Below are positions 26,783-34,735 of a DNA stretch of 64,000 bases, in pieces. The position numbers and the translations under genes are program-made. This DNA is from Halovivax asiaticus JCM 14624 (lineage in GTDB: Archaea; Halobacteriota; Halobacteria; Halobacteriales; Natrialbaceae). Location of the stretch: positions 440,265-504,264 of the forward strand of contig NZ_AOIQ01000006.1 of the NCBI RefSeq assembly GCF_000337515.1, given 5' to 3'. Numbering within the stretch: position 1 is the first letter of the stretch; each line of letters opens with the position of its first letter. A model generated the notes under the pieces. That model searched no databases and was not told where the DNA came from. It worked only from the letters and a program-made list of their open reading frames with translations.

Positions 26783-27228
26783 GCCGATCCCTCCGTCGAC
26801 TCCCGTTCGAACGCTCGCTCGGCCGCCCGGCGGAGGTTCTCGAGTTCGTCGTCTAACTTTCGGGTGAAGTAGCGTTCGACGCCGGGAAGCCGCCCCTCGA
26901 CGACGAACTCGCTTCGAAGCTGGGACCCACCGTCCCGGTCGGCGATCTCGTGTCGGCCGGTGACGTCTAAGGCCGAAGACTGGCCGACGAATTCCACGTT
27001 CGTCGGCGGCTCACGGACACGATCGTACGTCTCGACGGTGGCCGTTCGATCAAAAAACGGAATCGGTAATGTGACCTCCCAGGTACAGCGCCGGCCGTCC
27101 GCCGAATCGATCGAGAACGATTCGACGACGCTGATCGCCCGAGCCCGGTTCGCCGGATCGGCGATGAACGCCCAGAGCTGTGCGGGTTCGACGTCGAACT
27201 CGTCGGTCCGTTCGACCCGTACGGTCAT
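26779..27228 (-). CDS. SRPBCC / polyketide cyclase-like protein
   Basis: 149 aa from the ATG at 27228 (MTVRVERTDEFDVEPAQLW); an in-frame ATG five codons upstream is possible. START/Bet v1-like helix-grip fold: an N-terminal strand, the helix AFIADPANRARAI, and a long C-terminal helix starting RYFTRKLDDELENLRRAAE. Such proteins bind hydrophobic ligands. It overlaps the amidohydrolase gene and probably shares its transcript. Confidence 0.85.
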   Translation of the reverse strand: MTVRVERTDEFDVEPAQLWAFIADPANRARAISVVESFSIDSADGRRCTWEVTLPIPFFDRTATVETYDRVREPPTNVEFVGQSSALDVTGRHEIADRDGGSQLRSEFVVEGRLPGVERYFTRKLDDELENLRRAAERAFERESTEGSA

Positions 27229-27292
27229 GACCTCACTGGGCACGCGGTAGCTAAAAAGTCGGCGACCGGCAACTGCAGGGCAGTTAGGTCAA

Positions 27293-27517
27293 TCAACTGA
27301 TCGTGACGCGCCAGGTGGTCGAGCGCGCACGTCCCCACTTCTCGATGTCGACGTCTTCAGACTTCTCGGAGAGTTCCGGAAGTCGGGCACCGACCTGCTT
27401 CGAAGAGAGGCCGATCGCACTGGCGATGTTCTTCGCCCGGAAGTACTGTTCACCCCGGGCTGCACTCTCACGAAGATACGAGAGGATCCGCCGGTCTTCG
27501 TCGGAGTAGTCGCTCAT
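27293..27517 (-). CDS. Small winged-HTH protein (DUF7123-like)
   Basis: 74 aa from the ATG at 27517 (MSDYSDEDRRILSYLRES). HTH-like pattern: FRAKNIASAIGLSSKQVGARLPELSEKS, then a strand and TTWRVTIS. It looks like one of the conserved haloarchaeal single-domain wHTH proteins; likely a DNA-binding regulator. Targets unknown. Confidence 0.8.
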   Translation of the reverse strand: MSDYSDEDRRILSYLRESAARGEQYFRAKNIASAIGLSSKQVGARLPELSEKSEDVDIEKWGRARSTTWRVTIS

Positions 27518-27573
27518 TCGTTCACCGAAAGTACGCACTCGCGGGCCTTAACTGTTGGCAGGAGGGAGGGCGC

Positions 27574-27756
27574 TCACCAGAGCTTGTGGGCGGCGACGAC
27601 TGCCAGACAGCCAAAGATGACGGCTGCGGCGAATCCCCAGGCCGCCAGTTGCTCCGGCGCACCGACTGCCATCACGATCGCACCCAGCACGGCCAGCGCG
27701 CCGAAGAGCACCGAGAGTCCGATGCCGCGATCCGTCGCATTCGTTGACGTAGTCAT
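27574..27756 (-). CDS. Small two-TM membrane protein (DUF7525-like)
   Basis: 60 aa from the ATG at 27756 (MTTSTNATDRGIGLSVLFG). Two TM helices (about 11-30 and 37-57) with a short polar turn (GAPEQ). A conserved haloarchaeal small membrane protein with no known role. Confidence 0.75.
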   Translation of the reverse strand: MTTSTNATDRGIGLSVLFGALAVLGAIVMAVGAPEQLAAWGFAAAVIFGCLAVVAAHKLW

Positions 27757-27856
27757 GCTACGCCCTCGTGACGGCACTGTCTTAACTTTGGCCATCGCGC
27801 CCGGGTCGAGACCTGAAGGCTGACCGAAAGTGCGGCGTCGCACTCCAGACGGGTCG

Positions 27857-28888
27857 TCAGGAGATCGTCGTGTGGGCCGATTCCTCGTTTAGTGACAGGT
27901 TGGCCGCGATTTCTGCATTTCTGACGGCGTACTGGGCCGTCTGCTCCAGACTGACGAGGACTTCCCTGATCTGGAGCAGATCCTCGTTCGGCATCTCGGG
28001 TAACGACGTCAGGATCTCGCGTTCGTGGGCGGAGATCTCACCGAAACTCGTCCGGGCGTCGATCGCGAGATCGTACTCGCGATTCACGGCAGCTTCCACG
28101 GCCAGGGTGGTGATCTCGTCGACCTCGTCGTTCAACGCACGGACGTCGGCCATGACGGCGTTTTCGACGTCCAGGGTGTGGCCGTCGGTTTCCATGACGA
28201 TGTCGGCGACGTCTTCTGCGTTGTCGGCCGTGAGTTCGAGGTTCTTCGCGATGGATCGGTAGCCGATCAGCGAGACGCCGCCGTCGAGACCGACGGCCTG
28301 CGCGACCGCCGGATTGCCGTGTGCGCTAAAGATGAGCCGGAGGATGAGCACGAAGATCTTGTTCGCCTGGCGTTCGCGGTTGAGCGCACGCTCTGCGAGA
28401 TCTGGGTTCCCGTGGGCGAGCGCCTTGATCGCCTCACCACGCATCGTCCGGCCGGTGCGTTCGAGCCGGGTGAGCAAGTTATCGAGCGTGAAATCCGCCG
28501 GATCGACGGAACACCGGATGGCGATGCTCTCGGGCGTCTCTTCGATCACGCCGAGACCCATCAGTTGCGTCTCCGCGCGATAGACCGCGTTGATGATGTC
28601 CGAGTCGAGCGCTCCATCTTCGCGTTCGACGTGGATCACGCGCCGACCGAGGGCGTACTGTGCGACGATTGCCCGCTCGACGGCGTTAGCATCGAGTTCG
28701 TCGGAGTGAACCACCGCTTCCGTCTCCTCGGCGTGGGCCGACTCCGGTAGTACCGTCAGCGTTCCATTCGACCCCATCCGCAGCGACACCTCGTCACCCT
28801 TCTCGACGTCCTGTGCGCTCGCCCACTCCGCGGGCAGCGTCATCGCGAGCGTGGACGGTCCGAGTCGCTGGACCTTTCGCGTTTTCAT
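27857..28888 (-). CDS. phoU: PhoU-family regulator with N-terminal AbrB-like domain
   Basis: 343 aa from the ATG at 28888 (MKTRKVQRLGPSTLAMTLP). An N-terminal SpoVT/AbrB-like swapped-hairpin DNA-binding domain (about 1-48, ending GDEVSLRMGSNGTLTVLP) is fused to two PhoU helical repeats (about 110-195 and 225-325), with NREYDLAIDARTSFGEIS in the second. This fused form is typical of haloarchaea. It probably senses or regulates phosphate uptake, but no pst genes are in the window. A clear TATA box lies upstream (28933-28941). Confidence 0.92.
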   Translation of the reverse strand: MKTRKVQRLGPSTLAMTLPAEWASAQDVEKGDEVSLRMGSNGTLTVLPESAHAEETEAVVHSDELDANAVERAIVAQYALGRRVIHVEREDGALDSDIINAVYRAETQLMGLGVIEETPESIAIRCSVDPADFTLDNLLTRLERTGRTMRGEAIKALAHGNPDLAERALNRERQANKIFVLILRLIFSAHGNPAVAQAVGLDGGVSLIGYRSIAKNLELTADNAEDVADIVMETDGHTLDVENAVMADVRALNDEVDEITTLAVEAAVNREYDLAIDARTSFGEISAHEREILTSLPEMPNEDLLQIREVLVSLEQTAQYAVRNAEIAANLSLNEESAHTTIS

Positions 28889-28932
28889 AGGAGCGGGTAG
28901 GACGAGAGTGTGTTTAACCCTATCCATAGTGC

Positions 28933-28941
28933 CTTATATAC
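28933..28941 (-). promoter_or_regulatory. TATA box of the phoU gene
   Basis: On the minus strand gtatataag lies about 48 bases before the ATG at 28888. This predicts a leader of about 20 bases. Confidence 0.6.
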
Positions 28942-29084
28942 GATCCAAAAGTACTGCATCCCTAGGGGTGTTCCATCGGACGCGACGCCTTCCCCTGTGT
29001 CGCGCGAAATCGGCTGCGAGAGCGTGAGTGAGAGTTAGAGAGGAAGCACATCGCCCAATCCAGTGAGGGAGGCTGCGCTGACCA

Positions 29085-30161
29085 CTAGACTACTTTGACC
29101 ATTCGCGTGGTGAACCGTCCGGTTCGAACGTCCATCCAGCCGCGGAGCGACTCGTCGAGCGCCGCGTCGTCCGTGTCGACCCGGAGGACGTCGATCCCGT
29201 CGAGTTTCGCTCCCGACGCGACCACCTCGATGTCGTCGGCCCGCCGCAGGACGGTGGGCGAGAGCTGGTGATTGCCGCGCCCGAAGACGAAGCCCTGGCC
29301 GCCGATCGGCGAGACGACGACGGTCGTCGGGTCGGTCATCGTCTCGAGAACGTCCGCTTCGGCGGCGTCGCGTGCGAGGGTCTCCCCGTCGCGCCAGACG
29401 TCGACCCCCAGCGGTGACGACTCGGCCTCGAGTGCATCCTGAATCGCGCCGACGGTACCACCGGGGCCGAAGACGTACGTCCGCTCCGGATCGATCTCGC
29501 GGGCGAACCCGGCGGCGAGCGTCTCGGTGCTCCCGCTCGCGAGCTGTTTGCCAGACTGGACACGTCGCGTCACAGGCACGGGAACGACGGCCTTGAGTTC
29601 GGTCTGGACCGTTCCCTCCCGATAAGCGGCTTCGTCGATGTCGTTCACCTCGCGAGACGCGACATCGTCGTACGTCGCGGCGACGCGACCAGCGTCCGCC
29701 GGCGTGACCCCGAACACCGCGGAGTAGATCTTCACGCCGGCTGGGACGCCCAGCATCGGGGTTTCGCCGTCGCTTGCTTCGAGGACGGAAGCGACATCCA
29801 CGGCCGTCCCGTCGCCGCCGACGAACAGGACGAGATCCACGTCGTGGTCGAGAAGCGAGCGGACCGTCTCCCGGGTATCGCTGGCACTCGTCTCGGACAG
29901 TGTCTCCGGCGGTTCGTACACGACGGTCGGTTCGATACCGGCGTCACGAACGGCGTCCGCACCCATCGGTGATCCCGCAGTGAAAATTGTCGCGTCGGGA
30001 TCACGCCCAACGTACGCCTCGATGGCCTCGCGGGCTCGCTCGGGTGCCCGCGGCTCAGCTCCTCGGTCGCGAGCCTCCGCGAGCATCCCGTCGGTCCCCT
30101 TCAACCCGACTCGCCCGCCCATCCCCGCGATCGGGTTCACGACGAACCCCAGTTTACTCAT
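29085..30161 (-). CDS. ATP-NAD kinase family protein (COG3199-like)
   Basis: 358 aa from the ATG at 30161 (MSKLGFVVNPIAGMGGRVG). NAD-kinase-like fold with the diphosphate-binding motif GGDGT (115-119) and the N-terminal NPIAGMGG loop. SPIGGQGFVFGRGNHQLSPTVL lies near the C-terminus. The longer N- and C-terminal parts separate it from the housekeeping NAD kinase; diacylglycerol-kinase-like activity has been considered for relatives. The substrate is uncertain. Confidence 0.87.
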   Translation of the reverse strand: MSKLGFVVNPIAGMGGRVGLKGTDGMLAEARDRGAEPRAPERAREAIEAYVGRDPDATIFTAGSPMGADAVRDAGIEPTVVYEPPETLSETSASDTRETVRSLLDHDVDLVLFVGGDGTAVDVASVLEASDGETPMLGVPAGVKIYSAVFGVTPADAGRVAATYDDVASREVNDIDEAAYREGTVQTELKAVVPVPVTRRVQSGKQLASGSTETLAAGFAREIDPERTYVFGPGGTVGAIQDALEAESSPLGVDVWRDGETLARDAAEADVLETMTDPTTVVVSPIGGQGFVFGRGNHQLSPTVLRRADDIEVVASGAKLDGIDVLRVDTDDAALDESLRGWMDVRTGRFTTRMVKVV

Positions 30162-30301
30162 GCTACTGGATTGGACCGGCATCGGCAAAAGACACGCGGC
30201 TCCGGCGGTAGCAGCAGAGACGAATCCACGTCGCGACGCGGCAAAGACCGACCGTCGCGAATATCTGAACGGTTAAGGGGCCGGCACCAACAGTACCGGG
30301 T

Positions 30302-30427
30302 ATGTTCGAACACTCGCAGATCGTCCTCGAGACCGGGTCCGACCTTCCGATCGACGCCGTGGGCTGGGGCGTCCTCGCACTCAGTCTGGTCGTGACGGGC
30401 GTCTGGCTCGCCTACGTCTACCGCTGA
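30302..30427 (+). CDS. 41-aa single-TM microprotein
   Basis: 41 aa: a polar N-terminus MFEHSQIVLETGSDLPIDAV followed by one TM helix (GWGVLALSLVVTGVWLAYVY) and a terminal Arg. It starts 140 bases from the divergent ATP-NAD kinase gene, with full haloarchaeal codon bias. The clean TM and the good start context make it credible. Function unknown. Confidence 0.6.
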   Translation: MFEHSQIVLETGSDLPIDAVGWGVLALSLVVTGVWLAYVYR

Positions 30428-30706
30428 GCGGCGCCACAGCAGGTCGAACCGGCGACAGGGACGGACGCATGACGAATACACGCGTCGGATGAGGCGTCGT
30501 GCGAACAGAGGTGGGGCATCCCCCGGATAGTCGGTACAGTAAATTCATACCCGGTACCAGTCGCTTCAGGACCTATCGGCAAATCCGCCCCACAGTTCAG
30601 AAACTGAAGAGCCCTCCCGTTTCCATCCAGCCCAGACTATCAGTAATCGGTGATAGTATCGACAACCACAAGATTCAACTCTGATACTTGGCAATCGTGG
30701 AGTAGG

Positions 30707-31060
30707 ATGTCACAGAGTCCCCAGGCAGGGAAGCCGGACCCCGGGACGGTTCTCGGCGCCCTCGGGAGCAAATATAGCGCGGAAATCTTGTGTGCGGCGG
30801 GAACACCGAAATCGGCACAGACACTCAGCGACGATATCGAGATACCGATCGCGACCTGTTATCGACGCATCGAAGACCTCGTCGAGGCCGGGCTGTTGGA
30901 ACGCGAAGGTCGTCAGCTCTCGGACGAGGGGCGGCGAACGAACATCTACCGCCGGACGATCGACGAAGTCGAGATCGACTTCAGCGACGAATCCCCCCGA
31001 TTTTCGGAGAAACGTCGGACAGAAGCGAAGAATCGACTGCAGGACCAGCGACTGGAGTAA
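30707..31060 (+). CDS. Winged-HTH (ArsR-like) transcriptional regulator
   Basis: 117 aa from the ATG at 30707 (MSQSPQAGKPDPGTVLGAL). ArsR-like wHTH: ALGSKYSAEILCAAGTPKSA, recognition region EIPIATCYRRIEDLVEAGLLE, wing RTNIYRRTIDEVEIDF. It resembles the two wHTH genes at 54517 and 63459. Its target is unknown; no kinase lies beside it. Confidence 0.85.
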   Translation: MSQSPQAGKPDPGTVLGALGSKYSAEILCAAGTPKSAQTLSDDIEIPIATCYRRIEDLVEAGLLEREGRQLSDEGRRTNIYRRTIDEVEIDFSDESPRFSEKRRTEAKNRLQDQRLE

Positions 31061-31195
31061 GTCGACGACGGAGTCAGCACCGGGCGGTGAAACGGTAGGT
31101 CATCCAACTGCATCGGTTCTTCCTTCAGGATAGGTGACTGTGGGAAACGATTCCGGCACTGGCAGCCGACACAGCCGGATGAACTGCGATCACAC

Positions 31196-32116
31196 TCACC
31201 CATCATGGTCCCGAGTGCGAGTGGTCGCGAATATGCCACCGAGGACGAGCACCCCACCTGCGAGCGTGATCGCGTCCGGCACCTCGCCGAGGAGGCCGAA
31301 CGCGAGCAGCGTCGCGCCAAGCGGTTCGCCCAGCCAGGCGACGCTGACGACGACCGATTCGACGTGTTCGAGCGTCCAGTTGATCAGCGTGTGACCCAGA
31401 ATACCCGGGACGAGCGCCATGGCGAGAAAGAGCAGCCACTCGGTGGGTGGATAGGCCACGAAGGCGTGGCCCTGGACGCCGACGACGGCGAACAGGGAGA
31501 TCGCACACGCGGCGTAGACAACGGTGACGTACGGAAAGAGCGAGACGCGCTGACGGATCGACCGCCCGGCGAGGACGTACCCGGCCAGCGTCATCGCACC
31601 GACGAGCGCGAGGCCATTTCCGAATGCGGTCGAATCAGCAAGCGGCGCCTGCCCGGCGTCCCCAAAGGACATGACCGCGGCACCGGCGATCGCGACGCCG
31701 ATGGCGGCGACTGTACGGCGAGTGATCCGCTCGCCGAGGACGAGTCCTGCACCGAGGACCACGAAGACCGGTTGTAACTGGACGAGCGTTACGCTCGCCG
31801 CCACACTCGTGTGATCCAGACTCTCGAACCAGGTTCCGAAGTGGATCGCGAGCGCGACACCGGCCAGCGTGGCGAGGCCGAGATTGCGCCGCGAGAGCCG
31901 GGCGAACTCTTCGCGATGAAACCAGACGGCGATTGGCGCCACGAGCAGTGTCGTGAAGAGCACGCGGTAGAACGCGGCGACCGTCGACGGAGCACCACTC
32001 CAGCGGACCAAAATCGCGCTCGTACTCGCCGCGAACACGGCGACCGCGAGACCAGCCAGCGGCGTAACGCGACGGTCGGGTATCGAACGCACGTTCGTGC
32101 CCAGCCGGGCCAGCAC
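31196..32116 (-). CDS. EamA/DMT-family transporter
   Basis: About 306 aa from a GTG at 32116; a GTG at 32092 is also possible, and there is no in-frame ATG before the first TM. Ten TM segments in two EamA repeats: first from PLAGLAVAVFAASTSAILVR, second from GNGLALVGAMTLAGYVLAG. LGEPLGATLLAFGLLGE is the family's typical penultimate loop. It exports or imports a small metabolite; the substrate is unknown. Third gene after the AsnC regulator and NosL lipoprotein, 40 bases after the latter. Confidence 0.85.
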   Translation of the reverse strand: MLARLGTNVRSIPDRRVTPLAGLAVAVFAASTSAILVRWSGAPSTVAAFYRVLFTTLLVAPIAVWFHREEFARLSRRNLGLATLAGVALAIHFGTWFESLDHTSVAASVTLVQLQPVFVVLGAGLVLGERITRRTVAAIGVAIAGAAVMSFGDAGQAPLADSTAFGNGLALVGAMTLAGYVLAGRSIRQRVSLFPYVTVVYAACAISLFAVVGVQGHAFVAYPPTEWLLFLAMALVPGILGHTLINWTLEHVESVVVSVAWLGEPLGATLLAFGLLGEVPDAITLAGGVLVLGGIFATTRTRDHDG

Positions 32117-32156
32117 CCAATCCTTTTCGACCGCGGCAGTCGCTTCGTGAGCAGGT

Positions 32157-32834
32157 TCAGTCGCCCGTGGCGGTCGGCGCGTCGGGCATCCGATTGCCCC
32201 GATAGAAGTCGGCCAGTTCGAAATCCACGTCGTCCATGGTGATGATCGCATCCTCGTCCAGGTGATCCGCGTCCTCGACGTACGCCGCCGCGCGCTCACG
32301 CGTCGCGAACGGGACCGGATTCCCGCCCATCGGCCCGTTCTGATTCTCCAGTTCGGTCTCTGCGACGAGGTAGCCGTCTGCGGCATCGAACAGTTCGATT
32401 TTCACGGCGTCGACGAACCAGATGCGCTCGATCGGTGCGTCGGTCGGATGGGCTCGCGGGACGACGACGTATGCGAGGAGGCAGCCCGGCGACTCGAAGA
32501 ACAGGCCAGTGCCGTCCGCGTGAGCGAGTTGACAGGCCCACCCGGCGTAATCCGCCGGCCCCATCCCACAGACAGGACACTTGTGAGATCGGATGAACTT
32601 GACCGGTTCGTCGATCGGGTGGTCGTCGATGGCGTTCCCGGCTGCGGTGTAGGGGACGTCCGACCCGTCATCCGACGGGTCGTCGGGTCCGTCCGGCTCT
32701 TCTTCGCCACCCACACACCCGGCGACGAGCGAGACACCACCGACACCCGCAGCCGCGAGAACACGTCGACGCGTCGTCGAACGGGCGATCGAGCGGCTGT
32801 CTCGACCGCGGCGGTCCCCGTCACGTGCGTTCAT
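32157..32834 (-). CDS. NosL-like copper-binding lipoprotein
   Basis: 225 aa Tat lipoprotein (RRR at 22-24, lipobox Cys40 in LVAGC). The NosL domain begins with the copper-site motif KCPVCGM (Cys86, Cys89, Met91). NosL proteins bind Cu(I) and help build the copper sites of nitrous oxide reductase, but no nos genes are in the window, so it is a stand-alone copper chaperone here. Its start overlaps the stop of the Lrp/AsnC gene by 4 bases. Confidence 0.88.
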   Translation of the reverse strand: MNARDGDRRGRDSRSIARSTTRRRVLAAAGVGGVSLVAGCVGGEEEPDGPDDPSDDGSDVPYTAAGNAIDDHPIDEPVKFIRSHKCPVCGMGPADYAGWACQLAHADGTGLFFESPGCLLAYVVVPRAHPTDAPIERIWFVDAVKIELFDAADGYLVAETELENQNGPMGGNPVPFATRERAAAYVEDADHLDEDAIITMDDVDFELADFYRGNRMPDAPTATGD

Positions 32835-33259
32835 TTCAGTCGCTCCTGCAGGAAGCAGGGGTGGGCTGCCGTGATGCCGTCGACCGCGAGGAGTTGCTCG
32901 TTGATGATCGAGCCGAGTTCGTCCCCGTCAGGGGCACGGACCTCCGCGAGGAGCATGTGATCGCCCGTACAGCTGTAGAGACTCTCGACGACGTCCATCT
33001 CCTTCAACGCCTGCGTGGCCTCGATGTAGGATTCGCTCTCGACGTCCATTCCCACGAGCGAGATGAGCTGGTTCGAGAGTTTCTTCGGATCGAGGTCGGC
33101 CGAATAACCGACGATCACTCCTTCGGATTCCAGTTCGTCGATGTACTTTCTGACCGTGGGTTTCGAGACATCGGCCTGCTCCGCGATATCGGCGTAGGAA
33201 GCTTGCGCGTCCGACTCCAGGACGGAGAGGATACGGTCCCGGGTCGACTGGGTACTCAT
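32831..33259 (-). CDS. Lrp/AsnC-family transcriptional regulator
   Basis: 142 aa from the ATG at 33259 (MSTQSTRDRILSVLESD). N-terminal HTH (ASYADIAEQADVSKPTVRKYIDELESEGVI), then a RAM/AsnC effector domain with LISLVGMDVESESYIEA and GDHMLLAEVRA. Lrp-like proteins bind amino acids, or in some archaea metals or redox cues. Co-translation with the copper lipoprotein suggests it controls that gene. A TATA box lies just upstream. Confidence 0.9.
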   Translation of the reverse strand: MSTQSTRDRILSVLESDAQASYADIAEQADVSKPTVRKYIDELESEGVIVGYSADLDPKKLSNQLISLVGMDVESESYIEATQALKEMDVVESLYSCTGDHMLLAEVRAPDGDELGSIINEQLLAVDGITAAHPCFLQERLK

Positions 33260-33282
33260 AGGAGGAAAATTTGCGCCAGCGG

Positions 33283-33291
33283 AAAAATATC
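33283..33291 (-). promoter_or_regulatory. Putative TATA box of the AsnC-nosL-eamA operon
   Basis: On the minus strand gatattttt lies about 25-30 bases before the regulator's ATG, which would give a nearly leaderless mRNA. A ggagg-like stretch (tttcctcc on this strand is not one) does not precede the ATG, consistent with leaderless translation. Confidence 0.4.
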
Positions 33292-33438
33292 TTTTGTATC
33301 GAAAACCGTCGTGCACACGTTCGTGATCCTGACGGTTCACCCCTGCGACTGCCAGTCAGTTCTCGCGGACGCGAACGAAATCGACCCGCCCGGTGAGCAA
33401 CACAAGACGTATTTCTCACACCCACGGAGTCACCGACA

Positions 33439-33768
33439 ATGGTCGAAGTGCACTGGCTGAGTGGCGGCGTCTGGGCCCTGGGCGGGGTCTGCATGCTCGG
33501 CCTCGGCTACCTCATCGCGTTCCGGGACCGCGTCGACCTCCACGCCGACTTCGACGAATCGGGTGCCGTCGATCGAACCGTCGCCGGGAGACGCGTCGGC
33601 GCGGTCGCCCTGCTCATGGGCAGCGTGACCCTCGGGTACGGGCTCCGCGAGATGATCGTCGGGTTCGACCCGACGGCTCTCGGAGTGCTCCTCGTGCTCT
33701 TGCTGGTCGGAAGCTGGTTCACCAGGCTCTTCGCCAAGGGTTGGTCGCCGGCGCAATCTGGCAACTGA
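33439..33768 (+). CDS. Small membrane protein, function unknown
   Basis: 109 aa with three hydrophobic segments (about 8-27, 50-70 and 78-93). Between the first two is a cytoplasmic or exposed polar loop (RDRVDLHADFDESGAVDRT). No family recognised. Convergent with porB. Confidence 0.75.
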   Translation: MVEVHWLSGGVWALGGVCMLGLGYLIAFRDRVDLHADFDESGAVDRTVAGRRVGAVALLMGSVTLGYGLREMIVGFDPTALGVLLVLLLVGSWFTRLFAKGWSPAQSGN

Positions 33769-33797
33769 ACACGGCGACGAAAGAAAAGTGGGCGACG

Positions 33798-34733
33798 TTA
33801 CGTGTGTCGTTCGAGCAGGTCGTAGCTGCGCTCCCACTCGGCATCGTCGTCGAAGTAGCGTTCGGCGACCGGTTCGTCGGGGAGTTCGCCGAGCGCTCGC
33901 TTCTCTTCCTGGTAGGACGGGCGGTCCTCGTCGACGTAGTAGCGACCGGTGAGCACCTCGCCCTCGTAGAGGGCGCTCTCGGTCTCGTACATCATCTCGG
34001 CGGCCTCACGCCGGTCGGTGATGTCGAAGTCGTAGTCGTCGGATTCCTGGACGTCGACGTAGGGCACGTACTGGCGGGCGTCCTTGTTCCAGGTCGGACA
34101 CTGGGTGAGGAAGTCCACGTGGGCGAAGCCGTCGTGTTCCATGGCCTCGACGAGGATCTCCTTGGCCTGGTTCGGGTTCACTGCGGCGGTGCGGGCGACG
34201 TAGCTCGAACCCGCGGTGAGACTCATCGAGAGCGGTCGGAGCGGATCCTTGGCGCTGCCCGAGGGCTGGGTCTTCGACTTGTGACCTTTCGGGCTCGTGG
34301 GCGAAGTCTGGCCCTTCGTCAGGCCGAAGACCTCGTTGTTGAACACGATGTAGGTCATGTCGTGATTCTCGCGGGCAGAGTGGATGAAGTGGTTGCCCCC
34401 GATGCCGTAGCCGTCACCGTCACCGCCGGCGGCGATCACTTCGAGGCCGGGGTTGGCCAGCTTCGCCGCGCGAGCGACCGGCAGCGATCGGCCGTGGATC
34501 GTGTGGAAGCCGTAAGAGTCGAGGTAGCTGTTCAGCTTGCCCGAACAGCCGATCCCCGTCACACAGAGGACTTCCTCCGGGTTTCTTCCGACCTCCGGGA
34601 GCGCCTGCTTCAGCGCCTTCAGGACGCTGAAGTCACCACAGCCGGGACACCACGTGGGCTGGGGTTCGACGCTCGGGGTGTACTCGTCACGGTCGATCTC
34701 GCGGTCGTCGCCGATTGCGTTGAACGCACTCAT
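33798..34733 (-). CDS. porB: Pyruvate:ferredoxin oxidoreductase, beta subunit
   Basis: 311 aa thiamine-diphosphate subunit. PTWCPGCGDF (first cluster/TPP motif), VTGIGCSGKLNSYLDSYGFHTIHGR, and the TPP-binding GDGDGYGIGG followed by FNNEVFGLTKGQTSPTS. With porA it converts pyruvate to acetyl-CoA and reduces ferredoxin. The lengths (632 + 311) fit the haloarchaeal PorA/PorB pair better than the shorter 2-oxoglutarate KorA/KorB, from memory. It starts 2 bases after the porA stop. Confidence 0.88.
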   Translation of the reverse strand: MSAFNAIGDDREIDRDEYTPSVEPQPTWCPGCGDFSVLKALKQALPEVGRNPEEVLCVTGIGCSGKLNSYLDSYGFHTIHGRSLPVARAAKLANPGLEVIAAGGDGDGYGIGGNHFIHSARENHDMTYIVFNNEVFGLTKGQTSPTSPKGHKSKTQPSGSAKDPLRPLSMSLTAGSSYVARTAAVNPNQAKEILVEAMEHDGFAHVDFLTQCPTWNKDARQYVPYVDVQESDDYDFDITDRREAAEMMYETESALYEGEVLTGRYYVDEDRPSYQEEKRALGELPDEPVAERYFDDDAEWERSYDLLERHT

Positions 34734-34735
34734 TG

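Noticed and set aside
30499-30684. Short plus frame upstream of the wHTH gene
   Set aside because: Basic, Ser/Pro-rich translation without haloarchaeal bias; more likely spacer and control region.
32157-32834. Denitrification cluster suggested by NosL
   Set aside because: No nosZ, nosD, nosF or nosY in the window.
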